A stretch of 64,000 bases of DNA from Streptomyces sp. NBC_01723. GTDB lineage: Bacteria; Actinomycetota; Actinomycetes; Streptomycetales; Streptomycetaceae. The stretch is taken from contig NZ_CP109171.1 in the NCBI RefSeq assembly GCF_036246005.1, forward strand, positions 2,902,001 to 2,966,000, written 5' to 3'. Shown in pieces: positions 18,064 through 25,434 of this stretch (positions are counted from its first letter, which is position 1; the number at the start of each line of letters is the position of its first letter). The notes below the pieces were generated by a model, which did not search any database, was not told the origin of the DNA, and was given only the letters and a program-made list of their open reading frames with translations. A program made the translations under genes and the position numbers.

Positions 18064-19308
18064 GTGCCACGCCTGCGCACCACGGCGGCGGTGTGCACCA
18101 CCATGTCGGCCCTCGCGGCGACCTCCCTGATCACCGCCCCCTCGGTCGCCGAGCCGTTCTCGCCGGAGCCCTGCGCCCTCAAGCGCACCGAGGTGCACCA
18201 CTCCGAGGGCCTGGACACCTGGAACGCCGCCTATCCGCGGCCCGCCCGCGCCCTCGACGCGGTGATGATCTTCCTGTCCTTTCCCGACTCCCAGCCGCTG
18301 ACGTCGCCGGCCGAACTCACCGCCGACCACTTCCCGGCCACCAGCCGCTTCTTCCAGCAGGCCTCGTACGGCGCCTTCAGCCTGCGCCCGCACCCGATGC
18401 GGGACTGGATCCCGATGCCGAGCCCGTCGACGTCGTACGCCATACGGCGCGACTGGCGCCCCGAGCACCGGGCCGCCTACCTGCGCGACGCGCTGCGGGC
18501 AGCCGACCGGCACGTCGACTTCTCCCGCTACGACGTCGTCTACTTCGTCGCGGACCCGGACGCGCCGGGCGTGGACTCCGACGCCACGAAGGTCGTCAAC
18601 CTGGAGCGGCCGATGCGGGCCGACGGCACCGCCCTGCGGCGGGTCGTCACGGTCTTCGAGAACCATCCGCCCGACCGGCTGGTCCTGGCCCACGAGACGG
18701 GGCACGTCTTCGACCTGCCCGACCTCTACCACCGGCCCGTCGACGGCGAGGGCGACTGGGACACCCACGTCGGCGACTGGGACCTGATGGGCAGCCAGTT
18801 CGGACTCGCCCCGGACCTGTTCGGCTGGCACAAGTGGAAGCTGGGCTGGCTGGAGCCCCGGCAGGTGACCTGCGTGCGGGGCAGCGGTCCGACCCGGCTG
18901 ACGCTGGAGCCGCTGGCGGCGGGGCCGGGGGTCATGGTGACCGGCGCGGCCGGGGCGCCGGCCTTCGGTCTCGGGCGGGGGACGAAGCTGGCCGTGGTGC
19001 GCACGGGCGCGGACACCGTGCTCGCCTTCGAGGTGCGGACCCCCGTCGGCAACGACGCCTCCGCCTGCCGGGCGGGGGTGCTGGTGTACCGGGTGCACAG
19101 CGGGTCGGAGTCCGGGGACGGGCCGATCGAGGTGATCGACGCCCACCCGGACACCGAGTCCTGCTGGGCCGACTCGGTCTACCCACCCCTCGCCGACGCC
19201 CCGGTGGGCCTGGGCGAGAGCTTCACGGTCCCGGGCGAGGGCGTCCAGGTGGCGGTGGAGGGACGCTCGGAGTCCGGGGCGTGGACCGTACGGATCACAC
19301 CCGGGTGA
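18064..19308 (+). CDS. Secreted M6-family-like zinc metalloprotease
   Basis: About 414 residues. GTG 18064 is chosen because CGGAGG sits five bases before it and the following PRLRTTAAVCTT...LAATSLITAPSVA reads as a signal peptide; an in-frame ATG at 18016 would put an odd extension before it. The zinc site is HETGHVFDLPDLYH (HExxH plus a third ligand region), and DWDLMGSQFG supplies the Met-turn; this is the immune-inhibitor-A type layout. The last ~130 residues are beta-rich and may form a carbohydrate- or protein-binding domain. Expected to be exported and to cleave proteins outside the cell. It is divergent from cdgA, so the shared intergenic region may hold developmental control sites. 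Confidence 0.8.
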   Translation: MPRLRTTAAVCTTMSALAATSLITAPSVAEPFSPEPCALKRTEVHHSEGLDTWNAAYPRPARALDAVMIFLSFPDSQPLTSPAELTADHFPATSRFFQQASYGAFSLRPHPMRDWIPMPSPSTSYAIRRDWRPEHRAAYLRDALRAADRHVDFSRYDVVYFVADPDAPGVDSDATKVVNLERPMRADGTALRRVVTVFENHPPDRLVLAHETGHVFDLPDLYHRPVDGEGDWDTHVGDWDLMGSQFGLAPDLFGWHKWKLGWLEPRQVTCVRGSGPTRLTLEPLAAGPGVMVTGAAGAPAFGLGRGTKLAVVRTGADTVLAFEVRTPVGNDASACRAGVLVYRVHSGSESGDGPIEVIDAHPDTESCWADSVYPPLADAPVGLGESFTVPGEGVQVAVEGRSESGAWTVRITPG

Positions 19309-19454
19309 GGGCAAGGGGGGCGCGAGGAGCCGCGGGGCGCGTCGAAAGGGGGTGCGGGTGGCGAAGCCCCCGCCACGCGCGGCGAAGCCGCGCAGAAACA
19401 ACGATGGCGAGACCGGTTCGCGTTTTCCGCGAACATGCCTCGCCATCGCCAACG

Positions 19455-19528
19455 TGCGCCGCCAGGGACTCGAACCCCGGACCCGCTGATTAAGAGTCAG
19501 CTGCTCTAACCAACTGAGCTAGCGGCGC
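19455..19528 (-). tRNA. tRNA-Lys (anticodon CTT), copy 1
   Basis: On the minus strand, 74 bases fold as a tRNA: acceptor GCGCCGC/GCGGCGC, D-arm from GCTCAGTTGGTTAGAGC, anticodon arm GCTGACTCTTAATCAGC with CTT, T-arm with GGTTCGAGTCC, discriminator A. It is identical to the copies at 32116 and 35629. CCA is not encoded. The coding sequence of the gene upstream on the same strand ends inside its acceptor stem. Confidence 0.97.
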
Positions 19529-20115
19529 CTGCTGACGTCGTAGACCTTAGCATCCTGTTCGGCGGAGGGAAAAATCGAAATCCGCACCGCGGATCGGGCC
19601 GCCCTTACGGCCGCCCAGAGCAGGATTTCCGGGCCCGGCAGCCACGGCATGCGGGTGTCCGGCGCCACCAGCCACCGCGCCCCGGAACGGGCGGGCCCGC
19701 CCGCGGGGGCCGGTACGGTCACCGCGTCCCCGGCGCCGTGGCACAGCAGCGGCGGCACCGCCCCCGTACGCCCGTCGCCCCTGCCGCGGGCGCTCCACTC
19801 CTCCCACTCGAGGAGCGACGGCAGCCGCTGGGCGGTGCCCGGCGCGGCGAAAAGCAGCATCCGGCCCCGGAACTCCGCCACCGGGCCGGACCCCGGGCCG
19901 TCGTCCCACATCCGGTCCAGCATCCGGCGCCCGAAGATCGCGGGGGCGCTCACCACGTCGAAGGCGGAACCGCAGGGCAGGACGACCGGGGCCTCGGGCC
20001 GCTCCTCCCACAGCGCCAGCGTGCTGCGCGGATACGTGCTCGCCGAGGCCAGCCAGGCGGCGCCGTCCGAGGTGACGTCCGAGACGTGGGGGGTGGCGTT
20101 GCGTGTGCTGCTCAT
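19519..20115 (-). CDS. Hypothetical protein related to the primase/polymerase-like N-terminal domain
   Basis: 198 residues from ATG 20115. The central string APVVLPCGSAFDVVSAP, then LDRM...GPVAEFRGRMLLF and WEEW, resembles the small 'bifunctional DNA primase/polymerase' N-terminal proteins common in Streptomyces (VLLPTGR.FDA.DVP...GPV...R.LFFV.PG). The usual catalytic acid pair of true primases is not evident, so it is probably not an active polymerase. The stop codon TAG (19521-19519) lies within the 5' acceptor strand of tRNA-Lys on the same strand, so the coding end and the tRNA share ten bases. Function unknown. Confidence 0.65.
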   Translation of the reverse strand: MSSTRNATPHVSDVTSDGAAWLASASTYPRSTLALWEERPEAPVVLPCGSAFDVVSAPAIFGRRMLDRMWDDGPGSGPVAEFRGRMLLFAAPGTAQRLPSLLEWEEWSARGRGDGRTGAVPPLLCHGAGDAVTVPAPAGGPARSGARWLVAPDTRMPWLPGPEILLWAAVRAARSAVRISIFPSAEQDAKVYDVSRRR

Positions 20116-20227
20116 GCCGCACACATCTACCGGGCGTGAGGGAGTCGCTCCGCTGGGTTGCGGGAAATGGGGACAGGACGGAAGGGAAGGGAGTATCTTG
20201 CCCACCCTCCTGGCATATGCGCTCGGG

Positions 20228-20575
20228 TTACTCCGCCGGTTCGCCGCGCATCAGATCGCGTCCGAACTCCACCATCTTCTTGGCGTAGTCCTCGGTCCAC
20301 TCGGCGCGCTCGGCGATGTCCGCGGCGGTGAGCCGGTCGAACCGTCGCGGGTCGGCCAGCTGCGCGGCCGCGATCGCCTGGTACTCCATCGCGCGGTCCG
20401 CCGCCGCGCGGAAGGCCTGCGTCAGCTCGGTGGCGCGCTCCAGCAGCGCCCGGGGGTCGTCGATCGACTCGAGGTCGAAGAAGTGCTCGGGATCGGCGGC
20501 CGCCTCCGCCGGCTCGAAGAGCAGGGGCGCGGGGCGTAGCCGCGGTTCGTTCCGACGCGGCGTGGGCTCCGCCAT
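20228..20575 (-). CDS. Conserved hypothetical acidic helical protein
   Basis: 115 residues; ATG 20575 with GAGGAG two to seven bases upstream decides the start. The protein is helical, with ADPEHFFDLESIDDPRALLE, then repeated ATELTQAFRAAADRAMEYQ and a C-terminal TAADIAERAEWTEDYAKKMV that resembles a degenerate helix-turn-helix. No membrane segment. I recall orthologues in many Streptomyces but no function. It stands between the tRNA-side gene and the pectate lyase terminator, all on the minus strand. Confidence 0.65.
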   Translation of the reverse strand: MAEPTPRRNEPRLRPAPLLFEPAEAAADPEHFFDLESIDDPRALLERATELTQAFRAAADRAMEYQAIAAAQLADPRRFDRLTAADIAERAEWTEDYAKKMVEFGRDLMRGEPAE

Positions 20576-20705
20576 GTCTTCTCCTCCTCGTACGTCACGA
20601 CGACCCTCCCCCGCACGCGGGGGCACTCCGTCGGAGTGGGCCACCGTCCATTGTCCCGCGCCCGCGCAAGAGGGCGGGGCGTGCCCGGCGCGGCGCCCGG
20701 ACACA

Positions 20706-20724
20706 CCCCGCCCTCCGGGGCGGG
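20706..20724 (-). terminator. Terminator of the pectate lyase gene
   Basis: CCCCGCCC and GGGGCGGG pair around a three-base loop directly after the pectate lyase stop. No T-run, which is common for Streptomyces terminators. Confidence 0.55.
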
Positions 20725-20737
20725 ACCACGCGGCTCG

Positions 20738-22297
20738 CTAGCCCGCGTACGTCTCGAACTCGGCGATCTTCGGGGTGCCCGAGGCGCCGGTGATCTCGAA
20801 GGTGATCTTCGTCAGGGAGACCGCCGGGAAGCTGATCAGGCCCGCCCCGCTGCCGGTGGCCAGCACGGCTCCGGTGCCGTGGTCGACGAGCCGGTAGGAG
20901 CCGATGGCGCCCTCGGAGCCGGCCGCCTCCCGGATGGCGACCTTGGAGACCGTGGTGGGGGACGACCACTTCACGGAGACCGAGCCGGTCGTCCCGGCCG
21001 GTGACCAGTACGTACCCATGTCACCGTCGCGCACGTTGCCGTAGCTGGTGCCGCTCGCCTTGGACGAGCCGTCGGCGCCGGCCCCGACGCTGAGGTTGGT
21101 GCCGCTCGGCGGGTCGGTCGGGTCCGGGGAGGGCTCGGTCGGGTCGGTGGGGTCCGGGTCTGTGGGGTCCGGGGACGGGTCGGGGTTCTGCGGTGTGCAG
21201 CTGCCGTCGGACACCTTGAGGCCCTTGTTCGCGCCCGCCGTGGCGCTCACCACCGCGGGTACGCAGGAGGCGGCGTCCAGGCCGTAGGAGTACGGGATGG
21301 AGACCGTGGTGTTGGACCGCGGGTCGGGTCCGGCCGGGTTGGTGTCCTCGCCGGGCTCGGACCAGGTCACGTTGTCGAAGATGTTGCCGCTGACCTGCCA
21401 GTAGCCGGCCTGGTCGGTGTAGAAGGTGCCGAGGACGTCCTTGGAGTCCTCGAAGTAGTTGTTGTCCACCTTGGCCTTGGCGCCGGCCCGGGAGTTGATG
21501 CCGGACTCGTTGAGGCTCACGTAGTGGTTGTTGTAGATGTGCGAGGTGCCGCCGCGCAGCAGGGGGGTGCGGGAGTCGATGTTCTCGTACTTGTTGTGGT
21601 GGAAGGTGACGTACCCGTTGGACACGTCGCTCTCGCTGGAGCCGATCAGTCCGCCGCGGCCGGAGTTGCGCAGGACGCTGTAGGACAGGGTCACGTACTG
21701 GGTGTTGTCCTTCATGTCGAAGAGGCCGTCGAAGCCCGCCGACTCGCCGCCCGAGGCCTCCAGGGTGGTGTGGTCGACCCAGACGTTGCGGACGTCGCTC
21801 TCCATGCCGATGGCGTCGCCGCCGTTGGACGTGGGCGAGCCCGACTTCTTGACGTTCCGGACCGTCACGTTCTGGATGATGATGTTGCTGGACTCCCGGA
21901 TGTGGATGCCCAGCTGGTCGAAGACGGCACCGCTGCCGACCCCGACGATCGTGACGTTGCTGATCTGCTTCAGCTCGATCTTGTCGGCTGCGGTGCTGCA
22001 ACTGTCGCCCGACACCTTGCTGGTGTTGCCGTGGTTGATGGTGCCCTCGACCTCGATGGTGATCGGGGTGGCGCTGTCCGCCCGGCCGCACAGGGCCTGG
22101 TGGATCGCGGTGCCGGTGGTGGCCCGGACCGTCTGCCCGCCCGCGCCGCCGGTCGTGCCGCCGTTCTGGGTCGCGTAGCCGGTGGCGCCACCGGCCGCTG
22201 CCGCCGCCTCGGGCATGGCCAGCACCACCCCGGTCGCGGCGGCGAGGGCCAGTGTCCCCAGCGCCGCCTGGAGTCGCAGCGCGACGGGTCGTCTCAT
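20738..22297 (-). CDS. Secreted pectate lyase (PL1) with C-terminal discoidin-like binding domain
   Basis: About 519 residues from ATG 22297, preceded by GGGGAG. A signal peptide (RRPVALRLQAALGTLALAAA ... AAAAA) is followed by a PL1 right-handed beta-helix: GGTTGGAGGQTVRATTGTA, VWVDHTTLEASGG (the vWiDH calcium region), YVTLSYSVLRNSGRGGLIGS, YVTFHHNKYENIDSRTPLLR (the RxPxxR catalytic motif as RTPLLR) and YNNHYVSLNESGINSR. A Pro/Asp/Thr linker (PDPTDPDPTDPTEP) leads to an F5/8-type C domain that should bind sugar. It cleaves polygalacturonate by beta-elimination outside the cell. A vegetative promoter and a palindromic operator are visible upstream, suggesting substrate-induced control. Confidence 0.9.
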   Translation of the reverse strand: MRRPVALRLQAALGTLALAAATGVVLAMPEAAAAAGGATGYATQNGGTTGGAGGQTVRATTGTAIHQALCGRADSATPITIEVEGTINHGNTSKVSGDSCSTAADKIELKQISNVTIVGVGSGAVFDQLGIHIRESSNIIIQNVTVRNVKKSGSPTSNGGDAIGMESDVRNVWVDHTTLEASGGESAGFDGLFDMKDNTQYVTLSYSVLRNSGRGGLIGSSESDVSNGYVTFHHNKYENIDSRTPLLRGGTSHIYNNHYVSLNESGINSRAGAKAKVDNNYFEDSKDVLGTFYTDQAGYWQVSGNIFDNVTWSEPGEDTNPAGPDPRSNTTVSIPYSYGLDAASCVPAVVSATAGANKGLKVSDGSCTPQNPDPSPDPTDPDPTDPTEPSPDPTDPPSGTNLSVGAGADGSSKASGTSYGNVRDGDMGTYWSPAGTTGSVSVKWSSPTTVSKVAIREAAGSEGAIGSYRLVDHGTGAVLATGSGAGLISFPAVSLTKITFEITGASGTPKIAEFETYAG

Positions 22298-22368
22298 CCT
22301 CGGTCTCCCCTTCGTCTTCACATGCCGGAACGAACTGACTGTCGTGATCATGTCAATACGACAGTTGG

Positions 22369-22380
22369 GAAAGCGCTTTC
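22369..22380. promoter_or_regulatory. Palindromic operator of the pectate lyase gene
   Basis: GAAAGCGCTTTC is a perfect 12-base palindrome with the central CG step typical of LacI/GalR operators. It lies about eight bases downstream of the -10 box, over the expected transcription start, which is a position for repression. Confidence 0.6.
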
Positions 22381-22388
22381 TCGCCGTG

Positions 22389-22417
22389 AGAATAGGGTCC
22401 AGTCCGGGACCTGACAA
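22389..22417 (-). promoter_or_regulatory. Vegetative promoter of the pectate lyase gene
   Basis: On the minus strand TTGTCA (22417-22412), a 17-base spacer and TATTCT (22394-22389) make a good sigma-70-like (HrdB) promoter. The predicted start is near 22382, inside or next to the palindromic operator. Confidence 0.6.
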
Positions 22418-22451
22418 GGGTTCAGGTATCTTCAGATGATGGGACGGTAGA

Positions 22452-22461
22452 CATGTACATG
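22452..22461. promoter_or_regulatory. Ten-base palindrome upstream of the candidate RNA
   Basis: CATGTACATG is a perfect palindrome about ten bases before the first hairpin of the candidate RNA. It could be an operator; AT-rich for this genome. Confidence 0.3.
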
Positions 22462-22669
22462 AATCGCACTGGGGTCGATGTGCACCCCGGGCGGAGCTGC
22501 GGTACGCTCAAGCTGCCTGATCACGGGGTCAACCCCCAAGAACCGGCAGTGCGTTGGTGGTCCAAGGAAAGACGCCCCACTTCCCGTGGGGAAATGCAGG
22601 TGCAAGGCCTGCCCAGCGCTCCATGGAGAACCCCGGCCCCGCAGCAGCGGGACCGGGGTTCTCGCGTTT
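22462..22669 (+). ncRNA. Candidate structured small RNA with intrinsic terminator
   Basis: No protein gene fits here, yet five hairpins occur in a row on the plus strand: GGGGT/ACCCC (22471-22488), GGGG/CCCC around TCAA (22525-22536), CCCCAC/GTGGGG (22575-22591), GCAGG/CCTGC (22596-22612), and an 11-pair GAGAACCCCGG/CCGGGGTTCTC stem (22626-22663) followed by GCGTTT. The last is a strong terminator that does not belong to any plus-strand gene. The segment lies between the pectate lyase promoter and the 3' end of the racemase operon. I compared it by eye with cobalamin, TPP, glycine, SAM, c-di-GMP and c-di-AMP riboswitches, 6S and SRP RNA and saw no match. Confidence 0.45.
22626..22663 (+). terminator. 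Strong intrinsic terminator
   Basis: Eleven-pair stem extended by further CCCGC/GGG pairing, with a short AGCAGC loop and GCGTTT after it. It can also stop minus-strand transcripts from the racemase operon. Confidence 0.7.
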
Positions 22670-22689
22670 CACGACCCCTGACAGGGCCT

Positions 22690-23421
22690 TCAGGCCTGCA
22701 CCACCGGCTCCCGGGTGAAGAGCGCACCCAGTTCCGGAGCGTTGACCCGGCGGTCCGCCAGGCGCAGGCCCTCCCAGATGGTGACCTGGTTCGCCGTCAG
22801 GACCGGCTTGCCCAGCTCCTTCTCCAGGGCCGGGATGTGGGCCGCCGTGTGGAGGGCGGTGTCCGGCAGGAGCACCGCCTCCGCGTCCGGGCGGTCGGCG
22901 GCGCGGGCCAGCGCCAGCACCTCCGCCTCGGTCCAGGTGCCGACCTCCGCGGCCGTGATGATGCCCGAGCCGACCACGTCGACCACCTCGATGCCGGCGG
23001 CTCCGAGGAACTCCGCGAAGAGCTGTGCCACGTCCTGCGGATAGGTCGCGCCGATCGCGACCCGCCGCGCCCCGACCTCGCGCACCGCGTGCACGAAGGC
23101 GAACGAGGTCGACGAGGCCGGCAGTCCGGCCGTCTGGGCCAGGCCGCGCACCTGTTCCTGCGCACCCTCCCAGCCGTGCACGAAACTGCCACTGGTGCAG
23201 GCCCACACCACGGCGTCGGCGCCGGCCAGCCGCAGCTCCTCGACGCCGGCCGCGAGCCGCTGCGGCGAGCCCATCTCCAGCAGGGCGTCCACCCGGTGCG
23301 CGTCCTCGCCGATGTCCGTGTGCACCAGGTCCACCCGGACGTCGCTGCCCAGCAGCTGCTCGATGCGTGGATAGTCGTCCTCGCCGGAGTGGCCCGGGTA
23401 CAGGAACCCCAGTGCTGTCAT
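22690..23421 (-). CDS. Asp/Glu racemase-fold protein (maleate isomerase/AMDase-like) with one catalytic Cys missing
   Basis: 243 residues; ATG 23421 overlaps the stop of the gene upstream (ATGA). The fold is that of the Asp/Glu racemase superfamily: N-terminal half with ACTSGSFVHG (first catalytic cysteine), C-terminal half with LLPDTALHTAAHIP then LTANQVTIWEGLRL. At the place where its neighbour has SCTNLPTYD, this protein has PDTALHT: the second catalytic cysteine is replaced by aspartate. In maleate cis-trans isomerase and EutA both cysteines are used; arylmalonate decarboxylase needs only one, on the other side. The two neighbours may have different reactions or form a mixed complex. Probable role in catabolism with the adjacent dehydrogenase, amidase and ABC importer. 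Confidence 0.85.
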   Translation of the reverse strand: MTALGFLYPGHSGEDDYPRIEQLLGSDVRVDLVHTDIGEDAHRVDALLEMGSPQRLAAGVEELRLAGADAVVWACTSGSFVHGWEGAQEQVRGLAQTAGLPASSTSFAFVHAVREVGARRVAIGATYPQDVAQLFAEFLGAAGIEVVDVVGSGIITAAEVGTWTEAEVLALARAADRPDAEAVLLPDTALHTAAHIPALEKELGKPVLTANQVTIWEGLRLADRRVNAPELGALFTREPVVQA

Positions 23422-24263
23422 GTCCACCCTTCCTGCTGCTGTTCGGTGTCCGGGCCGTCCGTCACGCCCGGGATGTCCGCCACTGCGGGGCCGGCCGGTC
23501 CCGGCACCGCGGGGCCGGTGCGCGCCGACGGATCGGTCAGCGTCTGGTACGGCCCCACGGCACGGGTACCCAGTCGGCGCAGCGCCGCCCACATCGTCAC
23601 TTGGTTGGCCGAGATCACCGGGATCCGCAGCTCGGCCTCCAGTTGCGGGATGACGTCGTAGGTGGGGAGGTTCGTGCAGGAGATGAAGAGGGCGTCCGCC
23701 GCGCCCTCGCCCGGTACCGCCTGGCGCGCCATGTCGGCCACGTCGCGGTACGGCACCTTCCAGATGTGCCGGGTCAGCCCCATGAAGGCGCAGCCCGTGA
23801 CCGTCACTCCGGCCTCGGCGATGTACGCCTCCAGCGACCGGGTGACCGACACGGTGTACGGCGTCACCAGCGCGAGCCGGCGCACGCCCAACTCGGCCAG
23901 CGCGTCCAGCAACGCCCCGGAGGTCGTCACGGACGGGACCGCGCCCGCCCAGGTCATCGCCTCGCACATCGCCCGTTCGCCGGCGACGCCGCCGACGAAA
24001 CTGCCCGAGGTGCAGGCGTAGGCGACGACCTCGGGGGCGATGGCGTTGAGGGTGCGCACCGCCTCACCGAGGGTTTGGTGCTCGCTGACCATCCGCGCGA
24101 GGTCCAGACTGACCTCGACGGGCACGAAAGGGGTTCGCGTCATGTGCAGCGAGACCTCGTCGGGCACCCACCGCCACAGCTCGCGATCGAGTGCGAAGTC
24201 GAACGGGGCGACCACGCCGACCCCGCGTTGCGGAGCTGGTCCGCCGAGAAAGGAGATGTCCAT
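23418..24263 (-). CDS. Maleate isomerase/EutA-like Asp/Glu racemase-family protein
   Basis: About 281 residues from ATG 24263; a GTG at 24281 is an alternative and neither has a strong ribosome site. Both catalytic cysteines are present: ACTSGSFVGG (first half) and SCTNLPTYDVIP (second half), and ISANQVTMWAALRRLG near the C-terminus is the family ending. Maleate isomerases turn cis into trans dicarboxylic acids; EutA proteins of this family sit in ectoine-use gene sets next to EhuABCD importers, which are also present 4 kb away. The last ~35 residues are Pro/Gly/Ala rich and unlikely to be structured. Translationally coupled (ATGA) to the second racemase-like gene. Confidence 0.85.
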   Translation of the reverse strand: MDISFLGGPAPQRGVGVVAPFDFALDRELWRWVPDEVSLHMTRTPFVPVEVSLDLARMVSEHQTLGEAVRTLNAIAPEVVAYACTSGSFVGGVAGERAMCEAMTWAGAVPSVTTSGALLDALAELGVRRLALVTPYTVSVTRSLEAYIAEAGVTVTGCAFMGLTRHIWKVPYRDVADMARQAVPGEGAADALFISCTNLPTYDVIPQLEAELRIPVISANQVTMWAALRRLGTRAVGPYQTLTDPSARTGPAVPGPAGPAVADIPGVTDGPDTEQQQEGWT

Positions 24264-24463
24264 GGCACGCACCGGCCTCACACTGAGGAAGGAGAGGGCA
24301 ACGCACCGTTACGCACGGCCGTGTTGACGAAGGTAGGTTGCGGTGCGAGCGTGGTCAATCCGCCCGCGTCACTCCCAGGTCAACAGCCGGTTAACTTCCG
24401 CGTCAACACCCGAACCGCCCCGGTTTTCCCCGCACCGCCCCCGTACCGGAGACACGCCTGCCG

Positions 24464-25411
24464 ATGAGCACGCCCACGCTTCTCGTCCTGGACGCCGAAC
24501 CACTCCCCCGGCTGGGCCGGCTGACCGGCCGGGCCCGGATCGAGCACACCGACGCGAGGTCCCTCGCCGAGCGGTTGCCGCACGCCGACGTGCTGCTCGT
24601 GTGGGACTTCAGCTCGCACGCGGTGCGCGAGGCGTGGCCCGGCGACGGCCCGCGGCCGCGCTGGGTGCACACGGCGAGCGCCGGGGTGGACCATCTGATG
24701 TGTCCGGAGCTGGCCGATTCCGAGACGGTGGTGACCAACGCGCGCGGCGTCTTCGACCAGCCGATCGCCGAGTACGTCGCCGCGCTCGTCCTGGCGATGG
24801 CGAAGGACCTGCCGACGACACTGCGGTTGCAGGGTGAGGGGACGTGGCGGCACCGCGAGTCGATGCGGGTGGCCGGAACGCGCGCCTGTGTGGTCGGTTC
24901 CGGGCCGATCGGGCGGGCGATCGCGCAGACGCTCAAGGCGCTCGGCATCACCACCGCGCTGGTCGGCCGCACCGCGCGCACCGGTGTGCACGGACCGGAC
25001 GAGCTGGACCGGCTGCTGGCCCGCGCCGACTGGGTGGTCGCGGCGGCGCCGCTCACCGACGACACGCGCGGCATGTTCGACGCCCGGCGGTTCGGGGTGA
25101 TGCAGCCCTCCGCCCGGTTCGTGAACGTGGGGCGGGGTCAGCTGGTCGTGGAGGACGACCTGGCCGAGGCGCTGACCAGGCGCTGGATCGCGGGTGCCGC
25201 GCTGGACGTGCTGAGCCGGGAGCCCCTCGCGCCGGAGAGTCCGCTGTGGCGGGTCCCCGATCTGATCATCTCCCCGCACATGAGCGGGGACACGATCGGC
25301 TGGCGGGACGAACTGGGGGCGCAGTTCGTGGATTTGTTCGAGAGCTGGGCGGCGGGCCGGCCGCTCGCGAACGTGGTCGACAAGAAGCGCGGATACGTGC
25401 CCGGACACTGA
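24464..25411 (+). CDS. D-isomer-specific 2-hydroxyacid dehydrogenase
   Basis: 315 residues from ATG 24464. The NAD-binding Rossmann motif is VVGSGPIGRAIAQTLKALG (around 145), followed by the catalytic set: Arg in FVNVGRGQLV, Glu in LDVLSREPL, and His in IISPHMSG. GVFDQPIAEYVAALVLAMAK is the usual helix before the NAD domain. These enzymes reduce 2-oxoacids to D-2-hydroxyacids or run in reverse. It is divergent from the racemase pair across 200 bases and is followed by the amidase after 23 bases, so it belongs to the same catabolic group; the substrate is not evident. Confidence 0.9.
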   Translation: MSTPTLLVLDAEPLPRLGRLTGRARIEHTDARSLAERLPHADVLLVWDFSSHAVREAWPGDGPRPRWVHTASAGVDHLMCPELADSETVVTNARGVFDQPIAEYVAALVLAMAKDLPTTLRLQGEGTWRHRESMRVAGTRACVVGSGPIGRAIAQTLKALGITTALVGRTARTGVHGPDELDRLLARADWVVAAAPLTDDTRGMFDARRFGVMQPSARFVNVGRGQLVVEDDLAEALTRRWIAGAALDVLSREPLAPESPLWRVPDLIISPHMSGDTIGWRDELGAQFVDLFESWAAGRPLANVVDKKRGYVPGH

Positions 25412-25434
25412 CGTCCCAGGAAGCGGGAGGGTGC

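Noticed and set aside
22462..22669. Cobalamin, TPP, glycine, SAM, c-di-AMP or c-di-GMP riboswitch; 6S or SRP RNA
   Set aside because: The conserved core sequences of these RNAs are not present, and no plus-strand gene follows to be controlled.
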